Assembly (NCBI GenBank): GCA_025267735.1
Contig: CM046297.1
Coordinates: 15,898,011-15,962,010 of the forward strand
Reading direction: 5' to 3'
DNA length: 64,000 nt
Origin: Mactra quadrangularis
Taxonomy: Eukaryota; Mollusca; Bivalvia; Venerida; Mactridae
The translations under genes were made by a program, and so were the position numbers. Below, in pieces: positions 33,142-43,571 of this stretch (the first letter of the stretch is position 1; each line of letters opens with the position of its first letter). A model generated the notes under the pieces. That model was not told the origin of the DNA. It saw only the letters and a program-made list of their open reading frames with translations, and ran no database searches.

Positions 33142-34829
33142 TATACCCCCGCCAACAAAGTATCGGTTGGTTGGTCGGTCGCGTTATTCAATTAAATAAC
33201 TGTAAGGATGCTTATTTCTCAACAGATTTTTTTCTTAACTAATTTTGATAGAATTATGCTCACAAGTTCAAATTTTTGCAGTTGATGTGTACATGCACTT
33301 TATATCAATTCCAATTCAAAAAGGCCAACTGGCTGCCATCTTGAATTTTTCTAAATTTAATAACTAAGTATGCTTATTTCTCAACAGATTTTCTTAACCA
33401 ATTTTGATAGAATTTTGCACACAAGTTCAAATTCTTTTAGTTGATGTGCACATGCACTTTATATCAATTCCAATTCAAAATGGCCAACTGGCTGCCATCT
33501 TGATTTTTTTTAAAGTTTATAATTAAGTATGCTTATTTCTCAACAGATTTTTTCTAAACCGTTCTTGATAGAATTTTGCACACAAGTTCAAATTCTTACA
33601 GTTCATGTGTACATGCACTTTATATCAATTCCAATTCAAAATGGCCGACTGGCTGCCATCTTGAATTTTTTTAAATTAAATAACTAAGTATGCTTATTTC
33701 TCAACAGATTTTTTTCTTAACCATTTTTGATAGAATTTTGCACGCAAGTTCAAATTCTTACAGTTGATCTGTACATGCACTTTGTATCAATTCCAATTCA
33801 AAATGGCCGACTGGCTGCCATCTTGAATTTTTTTAAATTTAATAACTAAGTATGCTTATTTCTCAACAGATTTTTTTCTTGACCAGTTTTGATAGAATTT
33901 TGCACACAAGTTCAAATTCTTACAGTTGATCTGTACATGCACTTTGTATCAATTCCAATTCAAAATGGCCGACTGGCTGCCATCTTGAATTTTTTTTAAT
34001 TTAATAACAAGTATGCTTATTTCTCAACAGATTTTTTAAACCAATTTTGATAGAATTTTGCACACAAGTACAAATTATTACAGTTGATGTGTACATGCAC
34101 TTTATATCAATTCCAATTCAAAATGGCAGACTGGCTGCCATCTTTATTTTTTTTTATTTAATATTATAACAGTATTGCATGCTTATTTCCATATGGATTT
34201 TGAGAAAAATTGCATACAAGGTCTCACTAGTACAGTTGACAAGTAAGACTTTTCTTCACAATTTTATATTCAAAATGTCTTGACTGGTGGCCATCTTGAA
34301 TTTTTATTTAAGTTACTGTATAGTATGCTGTTTCTTACTCAAATTTTGCAAAATTGTGCACACATGTCTTTCTAATATCTTGTGAAGCAAACATCTTTTT
34401 TCCTCAGCCCATTTTAATAAAATTGTGCTGACAAATTCTTGCTGATGACATTTAAATGTATTTTTTCTTTAATTCAAATTCAAATTGACAAACTAATGGC
34501 AATCTTGATTTTTTTTATAATGTTGGGAAGATAAGTTTAAATGTGATCACTCTTTGTCTGTTGTTTCACTTTACATTCATAATGACCAAATGGTGTTCAT
34601 TTTCATGTAAAAATCATTTGAAATATGACAACTACTGTTCATTTTGCTTTTTCTTTTCCATAGTAAATTACAAATTCAATTTGCTGTTTATTTCTAATTT
34701 GATGTTTTTTTATGGTTTTTATGCTTTTTACAACATTTACCCTTTTGGACTTCAACAATGTTGACTTGCCGTCATCTTGAAATGTTGCCGTTGGGGGCAT
34801 ATTTTTGCCACTGGTGGGAGTTCTAGTTT
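33142..34829. mobile_element. 'tatacccccgcc' element with tandem interior
   Basis: It starts 'tatacccccgccaacaaagt' and ends 'gccgttgggggcatattttt' followed by 'gccactggtgggagttctag', an imperfect inverted pair. Most of the interior is a tandem array of 161-bp units. It lies in an intron of the pseudogene. Confidence 0.75.
33210..34195 (+). repeat. 161-bp tandem repeat, seven units
   Basis: 'gcttatttctcaacag' or its variant starts at 33210, 33372, 33531, 33692, 33854, 34015 and 34181 (steps of 159-166). Each unit contains 'acatgcactttatatcaatt' and 'gactggctgccatcttga'. Decayed unit fragments continue to about 34520. Confidence 0.95.
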
Positions 34830-35030
34830 AAAATAACTGTGGATGCCCCAGGTACTTCTCTATCTGTAGAAAATGATTTGATTCTGTTAATGTTTTCTAA
34901 CCTGCCAACGGTAGAAACAATGTATTCTATTGTGTGTTGTGGTACTACCATCTCTAGAGGCTCTTGATAATGAACTGAGAAAATAGTAAATCTTGTGAAA
35001 ATTGACTTAAGACAAGAAATTAATCATTTG

Positions 35031-35341
35031 CAGCCGCCCGGCTAGCTCAGTTGGTAGCGCATAAATCTACTGATTGATGGGTTGTGGGTTCAATTCACTT
35101 GCTGGGCATACTTTCGTGGAGCTTGGTCATGAAATTATTACCACAACCATTCATCTTCCTACCAATGATTCTTAATTATAAGTTGTCAGTGACTGACGAA
35201 AGTATGTGCTTAGCAGTTGGTTAACAGCTACATGTGTAAATCCAGAGATTTAGCCTTTCCAGGAAGAGTGAGTAGGTTGACTGACTGCCATTATATTACC
35301 TATACAATGTGTTGCTTCGACCTTAGACCCAACAAAACAAA
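35031..35341 (+). repeat. SINE-B, full length, with TSD
   Basis: It has a tRNA head ('ccgcccggctagctcagttg'), body and tail ('ttagacccaacaaaacaa'). A perfect 10-bp duplication 'taatcatttg' lies at 35021-35030 and 35342-35351. Confidence 0.94.
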
Positions 35342-35567
35342 TAATCATTTGTATACATTAAATTAGTTTTAATTGTGTCGTTAAAGGAGTGTTATGTATT
35401 ATTCAGGTCAATTTGCAAGAACGATATGTGTTCTTAAATCAGAAAACCACACGATGTCCAGTAATATTGATCAATATTTTAGACATGTGATAGTTACCTC
35501 TCTTTTTCATACCTTATAATAGTTACATCACTTCTTATATTTTTATGATTATAATGTTATATTTCAG

Positions 35568-35696
35568 GGTTATGATCATTCATGTAAAGATCCAACATTG
35601 GTATATAGAATAGAAACAGTGCCTGGTATAGGTTGGATGATAAAGAAATTCTTGTATTTAGATGATTTATCTCCACTGTAGTCTGCTCCTTATAAG
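35568..35696 (+). pseudogene. POMGNT1-like exon with TAG at a Trp position
   Basis: Acceptor 'atatttcag', donor 'gtaattg', 43 codons. The frame reads GYDHSCKDPTLVYRIETVPG then IGWMIKKFLYLDDLSPL, TAG (35679-35681), SAPYK. The human enzyme has '[20 protein letters not shown]' then 'LGWVLRRSLYKEELEPKWP'. The TAG falls at the conserved Trp. This exon gives the clearest family identification in the window. Confidence 0.93.
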
Positions 35697-35889
35697 GTAA
35701 TTGTATATTTTTAAACTTTGAGTTTGTCACTTGGTTCTGTATTTACAAAAGTATTAGTTTTGACTCTTTTAGAGCTTTCACGCATACATTAGTTTCCACA
35801 CAATTTCTATTCACAAGAAATACTCTACTTGCTATTTTACCCGAAAAATAAATCTTTTAAATCAAGAGATTGAGTTTTTGTGCGTAAAA

Positions 35890-36597
35890 GTTGACCCCGA
35901 CCTGACCTTTTTGCAATATATTTTTGCATATTCATTACATTGAATATGAATGTAGTATTAATGCTCGATAACAATCGGATTATATAGTCAAGGCTCGAAT
36001 GTAATTATTACACATAGTATGTCGGCCCAAGGCTAAAAAAAGTTGTTCGCTGTACTCATAGGAAACTTAGATCTCGGAAAATGGTAAAAATGTGACGTAA
36101 TCACTTCTTTTGATGATCAATGCTTCCAGCGCCCGATTATTTTCAAAACATTTACAAAATCTTACAGTCGAAGCATATCATAATTTAGAACCAAATTTAT
36201 TTGTTCGAAACATGACAAATAAGCGCGCAATGCGTATTTAAAGTTCAAAGGCGATTTTTTAGAAATTAGTGACGTCATCGGTTTTTGGCCAATAACATCT
36301 TCCTGCCCCAAAACTTGAAAAATCACCTGGCAGATTCGTAAAGAGCACAATTTTTTCTATCAAAAACCATAAAAATATTGCTGATATACCTATGAGTACA
36401 GCGAACCCCTTTTTTAGACGCTTTTCTCAACTGGGCCGACATTCTAACAGGGATTAATTTGTATATTTAAAGCGTACAATGAGTGTTTATTTGAATACGT
36501 TACGAGCCGAAGTGTAGAGTAGGCGTGGTTTTGATTTTCGCCGGGATATGTGTAAATGATTATTAGATGCAAATGTGAAATGTCAGGTCGGGTCAAT
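35890..36597. mobile_element. TIR element, outer, with a second element inside
   Basis: The left end 'ttgaccccgacctgaccttt' is inverse to the right end 'tgtcaggtcgggtcaa'. A separate TA-flanked MITE occupies 36017-36444. The outer element is about 280 bases without it. Confidence 0.7.
36017..36444. mobile_element. 428-bp MITE, TA-flanked, nested
   Basis: Left 'gtatgtcggcccaaggctaa' ... 'ttcgctgtactcatagg'; the right end is inverse ('cctatgagtacagcgaa' ... 'ctgggccgacattc'). TIRs are about 55-60 bp with small indels. TA lies at 36015-36016 and 36445-36446. A minus-strand frame at 36162-36350 lies wholly inside and is likely incidental. Confidence 0.85.
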
Positions 36598-37426
36598 ATT
36601 TAGGCACTATACGAACATTCCAAATTTGCTTGGTTAACTTATAATACCAGACTTATAGCACCAGACAATGATAGGGCACCCCAGATTACACTTGTAAAAC
36701 GTGAAATTGTTAACTGTATATTTTTAACTGTCACCTTTGCAATTGCCATAATATTCTCTCAAAAGTCTCCTCCTTTATGGATTTACATTGACATTTTGTC
36801 AATTTGGGATGTTATTTACAGTTTTAGAAAATTGTGAAATTACAAATTAAAATACTTGTAGCTTGTTCTTCCTTTCTCAAAATACTAATTGGTATTTATT
36901 AGGGGCGGAGACTTTTATTGGGATTTATGGTATTTTGTTTCTAATAATACATTGATTTTGTATGGCAATTTGAACATAGCTTCATAATTTTAACACAATA
37001 AATGCAAGCACATTAAAAACAGACAAAAGGAAGATCAGATTTTCCAAAACTTTAGTTCAACTTTAACCTAATTTCACTACTAGAGGGGGTTAGACATTGG
37101 ACTGAATGTAAAGGAAAGATAGATCAACAAAAATCCAATGGTTTCAGATTTCAGGTGAATTTTAGGTTAAAATTGAACTTAAACTTTGAAAACATAATTT
37201 TATGAGGTCTACTTTTTGAAGAAAATGAAAGTTTATACATGTATCATTTTTGCATCAAGATTGGAGTTGCTTGTGATGTTTCTTTTAAAATTTCAACACT
37301 CTCTAGGATGTTTTATTGAAAGTTGATATTCTTCAATAGAACTATATAAACCATAGTGTTTAGAGACATAAATATAAAAAATAAATAAAATAGTTTTCCT
37401 ATTTTATCCAAACAATTCCCTTTCAG

Positions 37427-37600
37427 TCTATTGCTAAACTATGGTATGAATCAAATGATTATGCATCAAATGTTCTATGTTCTGACCATAAAAGTTGACT
37501 CCCTCCGACCGACTTCAGATATTGTATATGAATGCAGTTGCTGTTGTTGATAATGTGGAGGTTATGAAAATATTTCTATTTATTCCTTGTTGATCTTGAA
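37427..37600 (+). pseudogene. possible decayed next POMGNT1-like exon
   Basis: It follows 'attccctttcag'. 'AKLW' occurs where the enzyme has 'EKLWDWDMWM', and further on 'LYMNAV' and 'DNVEVMK' resemble 'GLNMNGY' and 'RNVDSLKK', but several frame changes are needed. The 3' border is not clear. Treat it as suggestive only. Confidence 0.3.
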
Positions 37601-37805
37601 TCTTCTTAATTATAATGAAGAATTTTCTTTCTATTTAAATATCTAGATATGATGTTATAATGTCACTGAACTACAGGAAACCATGTAAGACTTACCATTG
37701 AGATATGATGTAGATGTTTGTATAGGATGTTGAGCTTTCTTGATGTTTGTCTTCTAATCTAGGTGAGTATACAGTATTATATTAATCTGCATTATTTTTG
37801 AATAC

Positions 37806-37856
37806 TGCTGTTATATGGCATATACTATGTGTTGCTACATTGTTAAACCAAACAAC
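37806..37856 (+). repeat. SINE-B 3' tail fragment
   Basis: 'ctatgtgttgctacattgtt' followed by 'aaaccaaacaa' matches the last ~50 bases of SINE-B. Confidence 0.7.
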
Positions 37857-38091
37857 ATTGGTAAAATTTTCTGAACTTTGGTTCAAACTACAATGTTTTG
37901 GGTAGTAACATACTATAAATAAATGTTTATTTACATAAATGTTTATTTACATATTAAAACTACTTAAAAGGTAAACAGATAGTGTTTTCTTGACAAGTCT
38001 CTTTTCAGACAACTGAATGACATCAAGTAGCACATTAAAATAACTACTTCTCTTTATGAATATCCTGGAAGTTAAAATAGTAACCTCCAAA

Positions 38092-38383
38092 ACCTGGGTC
38101 GATAGCGCAGTTGGTAGCGCCCCGGGATTTGGAATCTCATGTCCAAGGGGGTGCAGGTTCAAATCCCACGCGGGGTGGTTATATCCTTCCATGAAAATTT
38201 GACAATGTCGATTTTCCTCCATATATAAAATATATGGAGAAGTTTCCGGTCTTGTGGAAGGGTAGGTGAGTACTGGTTACAGACAAAGGTCCAGGAAAGC
38301 TGGGTTAGGTGCGCTGGACGTCGTAAAATGACCTAAATTGTGTTGACACGGCGTTAACTCCAATAAATAAATAAGAAAAATAA
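38092..38383 (+). repeat. SINE-A, full length, with TSD
   Basis: Complete copy with a head ('gatagcgcagttggtagcgc', B box 'ggttcaaatccc'), body, 'cacggcgttaactcc' and (aata)n tail. A perfect 13-bp duplication 'agtaacctccaaa' lies at 38079-38091 and 38384-38396. A minus-strand frame at 37947-38222 crosses it and is not a gene. Confidence 0.95.
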
Positions 38384-38439
38384 AGTAACCTCCAAATCCT
38401 CTGCTTAACAATTGAATCAATGGGTAAAGTAAGTCATGT

Positions 38440-38735
38440 TTTTTTTTTGTTTTGGTTTACACCATATAGCAATACTTTGTATAGGTCATATCACAGTGGT
38501 CAGTCAAAGAAGGCTGTCTTCCAAATAAGATGTTGTCCACTTAGTAGGCGCATATTTATGTGAGTGACTGACCACTGCCCTACATGATTAAGAATCATTG
38601 GTAGGAGGGAAATTGACCATAGAAATAATTTCATGACCAAGCTACACTAAAGTGTGCCCCGCCTGGGAAACCAACCCATGACCACTGGACCAGTCAACTC
38701 CTTGGTGCTACCAAATGAGCTAGCCGGTCAGCTGG
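38440..38735 (-). repeat. SINE-B, full length, with TSD
   Basis: Minus-strand copy from 'tttttgttttggtttacacc' to the head ('aatgagctagccgg'). A 12-bp duplication with one mismatch lies at 38428-38439 and 38736-38747. It lies 45 bases beyond the SINE-A above. Confidence 0.92.
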
Positions 38736-38878
38736 AGTAGGTCATGTGCAAAACTAATTTGTGCAGAAGATTCAGAGTAAGACCAAGAAATCTTCTTTTC
38801 TATAAAATAATGAATGTTTCTTATAGTTAGACTGCTGTAAGAATTTGACAAATATGTTTGTTTACATTCAGATCATCA

Positions 38879-38960
38879 TATCAAGGGTTGCCTGCAAGAC
38901 TGCAATAATTGCATTGCCTTAAAGAGCAAGTTACTACAGTCTTGCAGGCAACCCTTGATA
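38879..38960. repeat. perfect 24-bp inverted repeat, 34-base loop
   Basis: 'tatcaagggttgcctgcaag' plus 'actg' (38879-38902) pairs without mismatch with 38937-38960. The perfect pairing suggests a recent origin. It abuts the foldback element at 38961 but is distinct in sequence. Confidence 0.92.
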
Positions 38961-39566
38961 TATACTAATGGACAAAAGTCTTGTCCGGTCTACAAAAACC
39001 ATAATATCTTTTTTGTTTGGTATTGCACACTCATACATTTGGTATCGTTAGAAAGAGGATGATATTATGCATTGAATAAAAAAAGAATTGTGAAATTTGA
39101 GTCAGTTATGTCGGTACAGTAATGTTTTGAAAATTGATATTGAGGATTTGCAAGTTACAAATGTTACAAGTTTTAAAATGAAACATTTTTTTCAATAGTG
39201 TGTGTGACCCCCAATAACCCAAATGAGTTTTCTGGTCTTCCGGCTAGATTCCTTTGTAAACTTGTAGCATCGATGCGTAAAAGGAGCACCGAACGCATTT
39301 GGGTTAATGGGGGTCACACACACATTGAAAAAAATGTTTCATTTAAAACTGACTCAACGCAATCATTTGTAACTTGCAAATCCTCAATGTCAATTTTCAA
39401 CACATTACTGTGCCGACAGAATTGGCTCAAATTTCACAATTCTTTTTTTATTCAATGCATAATAACATTCTCTTTCTAACGATACCAAATGTATGAGTGT
39501 GCAATAACAAACAAAAAAGATATTATGGTTTTTGTAGACCGGACAAAACTTTTGTCCATTAGTATA
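38961..39566. mobile_element. 606-bp foldback element, arms ~265-271 bp
   Basis: The left arm 38961-39225 and right arm 39296-39566 are inverse and match at roughly nine positions in ten, e.g. 'actaatggacaaaagtcttg' against 'caaaacttttgtccattagt'. The loop is only about 70 bases. Terminal TATA allows a TA target duplication. The frame at 39198-39479 runs across the loop and is a by-product. Confidence 0.93.
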
Positions 39567-39892
39567 TGTATGAAAGGACAACAGTGTCTCATAAAAAATG
39601 TAGATGATTAACTTGTTATAATGAGATAACAATGTTTCAGACTTTTAAACAAAGTTAAACATTATTGCATAAAATGCAAGTTTTAATCTTTGATGGTTAG
39701 TATGTTACACCTATACAGGTGAGATTTAAACAGAAAGTAGTGGAATGTATGGTGCTTTACTCTGCAGTTCAATATGCTTTATAGTGTGCCACCTTACAAA
39801 GTCAGGAGACATAATAGGTGTTACTCTTGGTGCTGGAGGTAGCCTTGTCGGTGTCTTAGTTATAAATCTCATGGCAGAGTTATAAATCTCTT
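39567..39892. other. no gene seen
   Basis: AT-rich spacer between the foldback element and the satellite. Confidence 0.5.
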
Positions 39893-42345
39893 TATTACAG
39901 TTATATATCTTGTTATTACTGTTTTACATCTAGTTATTAATGTTATACATTTAGTTCTTACAGTTATACATCTAGTTGTTACAGTTATACATCTTGTTGT
40001 TACAGTTATACATCTTGTTATTACAGTTATACATCTTGTTGTTACAGTTATATATCTTGTTGTTACAGTTATATATCTTGTTGTTACAGTTATATATCTT
40101 GTTATTACAGTTATATATCTTGTTATTACAGTTATATATCTTGTTATTACAGTTATATATCTTGTTGTTACAGTTATATATCTTGTTGTTACAGTTATAC
40201 ATCTTGTTATTAATGTTTTACATTTAGTTATTACAGTTATACATCTAGTTATTACAGTTATACATCTTGTTATTAATGTTTTACATCTAGTTGTTACAGT
40301 TATACATCTTGTTGTTACAGTTATATATCTTGTTATTACTGTTTTACATCTAGTTATTAATGTTATACATTTAGTTATTACAGTTATACATCTAGTTATT
40401 ACAGTTATACATCTTGTTATTAATTACAGTTAAGTTATATATCTTGTTATTGCAGTTATATATCTGGTTATTACAGTTATACATCTAGTTATTACAGTTA
40501 TACATCTTGTTATTAATTACAGTTAAGTTATATATCTTGTTATTGCAGTTATATATCTTGTTATTACTGTTTTACATCTAGTTATTACAGTTATACATCT
40601 TGTTATTAATTACAGTTAAGTTATATATCTTGTTATTGCAGTTATATATCTTGTTATTACTGTTTTACATCTAGTTATTACAGTTATACATCTTGTTATT
40701 AATTACAGTTAAGTTATATATCTTGTTATTGCAGTTATATATCTTGTTATTACTGTTTTACATCTAGTTATTAACTTATTACAGTTATACATCTTGTTAT
40801 TAATTACAGTTAAGTTATATATCTTGTTATTGCAGTTATATATCTTGTTATTACTGTTTTACATCTAGTTATTACAGTTATACATCTTGTTATTAATTAC
40901 AGTTAAGTTATATATCTTGTTATTGCAGTTATATATCTTGTTATTACTGTTTTACATCTAGTTATTACAGTTATACATCTTGTTATTAATTACAGTTAAG
41001 TTATATATCTTGTTATTGCAGTTATATATCTTGTTATTACTGTTTAACATCTAGTTATTACAGTTATACATCTTGTTATTAATTACAGTTAAGTTATATA
41101 TCTTGTTATTAAAGTTATATATCTTGTTATTACTGTTTTACATCTAGTTATTACAGTTATACATCTTGTTATTAATTACAGTTAAGTTATATATCTTGTT
41201 ATTAAAGTTATATATCTAGTTATTACAGTTATACATCTAGTTATTACTGTTATACATCTAGTTGTTACAGTTATACATCTAGTTATAACAGTTATACATC
41301 TTGTTATTAATTACAGTTAAGTTATATATCTTGTTATTACAGTTATATATCTAGTTATTACAGTTATATATCTTGTTGTTACAGTTATACATCTTGTTAT
41401 TACAGTTATATATCTGGTTATTACAGTTATACATCTAGTTATTACAGTTATACATCTTGTTATTAATTACAGTTAAGTTATATTTCTTGTTATTGCAGTT
41501 ATATATCTTGTTATTACAGTTTCTAGTTATTACAGTTATATATCTTGTTGTTACAGTTATACATCTTGTTGTTACAGTTATACATCTTGTTGTTACAGTT
41601 AAACATCTTGTTATTACAGTTATACATCTTGTTATTAATTACAGTTAAGTTATATATCTTGTTATTGCAGTTATATATCTTGTTATTACAGTTTCTAGTT
41701 ATTACAGTTATACATCTTGTTATTGCAGTTATATATCTTGTTATTACAGTTATACATCTTGTTTTTACAGTTATACATCTTGTTATTACAGTTATACATC
41801 TTGTTATTAATTACAGTTAAGTTATATATCTTGTTATTACAGTTATATATCTAGTTATTACAGTTATATATCTAGTTATTACAGTTATACATCTAGTTAT
41901 TACAGTTATATATCTTGTTGTTACAGTTATATATCTTGTTTTTACAGTTATACATCTTGTTATTACAGTTATACATCTTGTTATTACAGTTATACATCTT
42001 GTTATTACAGTTATACATCTTGTTATTACAGTTATATCTTGTTGTTACAATTATACATCTTGTTGTTACAGTTATACATCTTGTTATTAATTACAGTTAA
42101 GTTATATATCTTGTTATTGCAGTTATATATCTTGTTATTACAGTTCCTAGTTATTACAGTTATATATCTAGTTATTACAGTTATATATCTAGTTATTACA
42201 GTTATACATCTAGTTATTACGGTTATACATCTAGTTTTTAAAGTTATAAATCTAGTTATTGCTGTTATACATCTAGTTTTCAAAGTTATAAAGCTAGTTA
42301 TTACAGTTTGTACACCTTGTTATGACAGTTATCAATATTTATGTT
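39893..42345 (+). repeat. 2.4 kb satellite of a 21-bp monomer
   Basis: More than a hundred tandem copies of 'ttacagttatacatcttgtta' or close variants (c/t and t/a changes in 'atacat/atatat', 'cttg/ctag'). Twenty-one bases make exactly seven codons, so frames stay open on both strands and translate as seven-residue repeats (YNCNNKI or LLLQLYI). I regard these as non-coding. Confidence 0.97.
40422..41267 (+). repeat. 93-bp higher-order repeat within the satellite
   Basis: 'aattacagttaag' begins at 40422, 40515, 40608, 40701, 40802, 40895, 40988, 41081 and 41174. All steps are 93 bases except one of 101 caused by an 8-base insertion. Each block is about four and a half monomers. Such regularity implies unequal exchange of multi-monomer blocks. 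Confidence 0.95.
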
Positions 42346-42879
42346 ACAAGTAAGTCGTCTCGTTATTTAGACAGGATCATTTGATTGGTCAATCTTAGGT
42401 CCTGAAAGAGATACTGGTTTGAGCTTTGTCCAGACTGGCTATAACCTTTCAAGAAAATTTCAAAATCATGTACCTTGGTTGCTCGAGTCTGAGAGCAATC
42501 ATGAATGCAAGTCTTTGATTCATTTTACAAAGTTTTAATTAATAATTTGATTATGATGTTTTTTTTCAGGCTATTTGGAAACAGTGTGAGATCAGCAATG
42601 TGTGTGATGTCTATTTCTTGTACATTATATAATTCTGGCCTGCTCGTATTTAACAAGTCGTCTCGGACATTTTGTCCTTGAGATGTTTGTTGCCCAATTA
42701 CATGTTTTAAAAAATGTGTTACTTTTCTATCAAACTGGGTACGACAAGAGCCAAATCCGAACAGGATTTATTTGTTACTATGTACCGACGCAAATAAAAC
42801 AGTGCAAAATTACTGGGTGTGAATCAGTAAGTCATGAAGATTTTTAAAATAAACATTTCCTACTGTACCTCCCAGACAT
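42346..42879. other. no gene seen
   Basis: Spacer between two satellites. 42420-42475 ('ctataacctttcaagaaaat') may be a SINE-A scrap. An acceptor-like 'ttttttttcag' ends at 42570, but no convincing exon follows. Confidence 0.4.
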
Positions 42880-43519
42880 TTTTACTCTAATCGGTGTGAA
42901 CCTTAATTTTGGTACGAAATTCTGTGACAAATGATAATGTTACGATTCATCCATGAACTTAAAAATGGTTTGAAATGGGTTTTTTGTCTTGCCTTGATTA
43001 TGGTACGAAATTTCCTGGGAAGAATCGAAATTTTTCTGTTACTAAATTTCCACACCTTTATTTGTGGTTCGAGATTTTCTGGGACCAATCGAAATGTTTT
43101 AATTCGTCTTCGAATTTTCGCACCATTTTGGAACGAATTTTCTGTGGGCGAATCGTAATATTCCTATTCATCACGGAACGTTCTGTTCCATGAATGTCCC
43201 TGAAACGAATCGAAATGTATCTCGGAACCTTTAATTATTACCTGAATTTGATACAAAATTTCCAGAGATGAATCGAAATGTGTCAATTTGTCGCAGAATT
43301 TACTCAAAATTTCTTTGGACGAATCGATGTTCTTGTTCGTCATCTAATTTTCTCGTACATTAATTTTGGGACGAACTAAAACGTTTTATCAGAAATTTTT
43401 GCACCTTTAATTTGGTACGAAATTTCCTGGACGAATCCTTATGCGTCTATTCATCACAGAACTTGTACCATCATTTTAGTACGAAGTTCCTATTCATATC
43501 GATTGAATTAATAGTATTG

Positions 43520-43571
43520 TTTTCGGCGCGATATGACCTTTAGTGTTGGTACGCCGTAAAACCCAAACGAA
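43520..43571 (+). repeat. SINE-like 3' tail in the satellite
   Basis: 'gcgatatgacctttagtgtt' then 'ggtacgccgtaaaacccaaa' resembles a SINE 3' end of the 'gccgtaaaa.ccaaac' type, also seen at 54130-54180. No head is visible. Confidence 0.5.

Larger units (their letters stand above)
24820..37600 (+). pseudogene. POMGNT1-like spliced pseudogene (overall span)
   Basis: POMGNT1 is a Golgi type II membrane enzyme that adds beta-1,2-GlcNAc to O-linked mannose, notably on alpha-dystroglycan. Seven or eight exons on the plus strand, in the family's order, translate to recognisable POMGNT1 segments. These are the stem/carbohydrate-binding region (exons at 24820 and 26973), the start of the catalytic domain (29252, 30409, 31769) and its middle (33019, 35568). 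A decayed stretch near 37427 may be the next exon. Splice signals are mostly good, with AG acceptors and GTAAGT or similar donors. The frames are broken: a one-base deletion at 26973-27049, TAA at 29255, two TAA codons in 31769-31886, a deletion plus TGA in 33019-33086, and TAG at 35679. The N-terminal membrane anchor and the C-terminal third are not found, nor is the exon that should hold the acidic metal-binding motif. Preserved introns mean this is a duplicated or unitary pseudogene, not a retrocopy. Readthrough or editing is unlikely given the frameshifts. Confidence 0.87.

Noticed and set aside
35568..35696. Alternative genetic code or selenocysteine reading of the in-frame stops
   Set aside because: TAA, TAG and TGA all occur in the gene, along with frameshifts, so decay explains the data more simply.
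39198..39479. 93-codon frame
   Set aside because: It runs across the loop and both arms of the foldback element. Its sequence is palindrome-derived.
39972..40227. Open frames on both strands coding seven-residue repeats (YNCNNKI / LLLQLYI)
   Set aside because: They are a direct consequence of a 21-bp tandem monomer, which is divisible by three. No start context, composition or conservation supports a protein.
42553..42700. Acceptor-like site followed by a possible further POMGNT1 exon
   Set aside because: The translation (beginning AIWKQCEISNVCDVYF) shows no convincing match to the family and the site lies beyond the 21-bp satellite.
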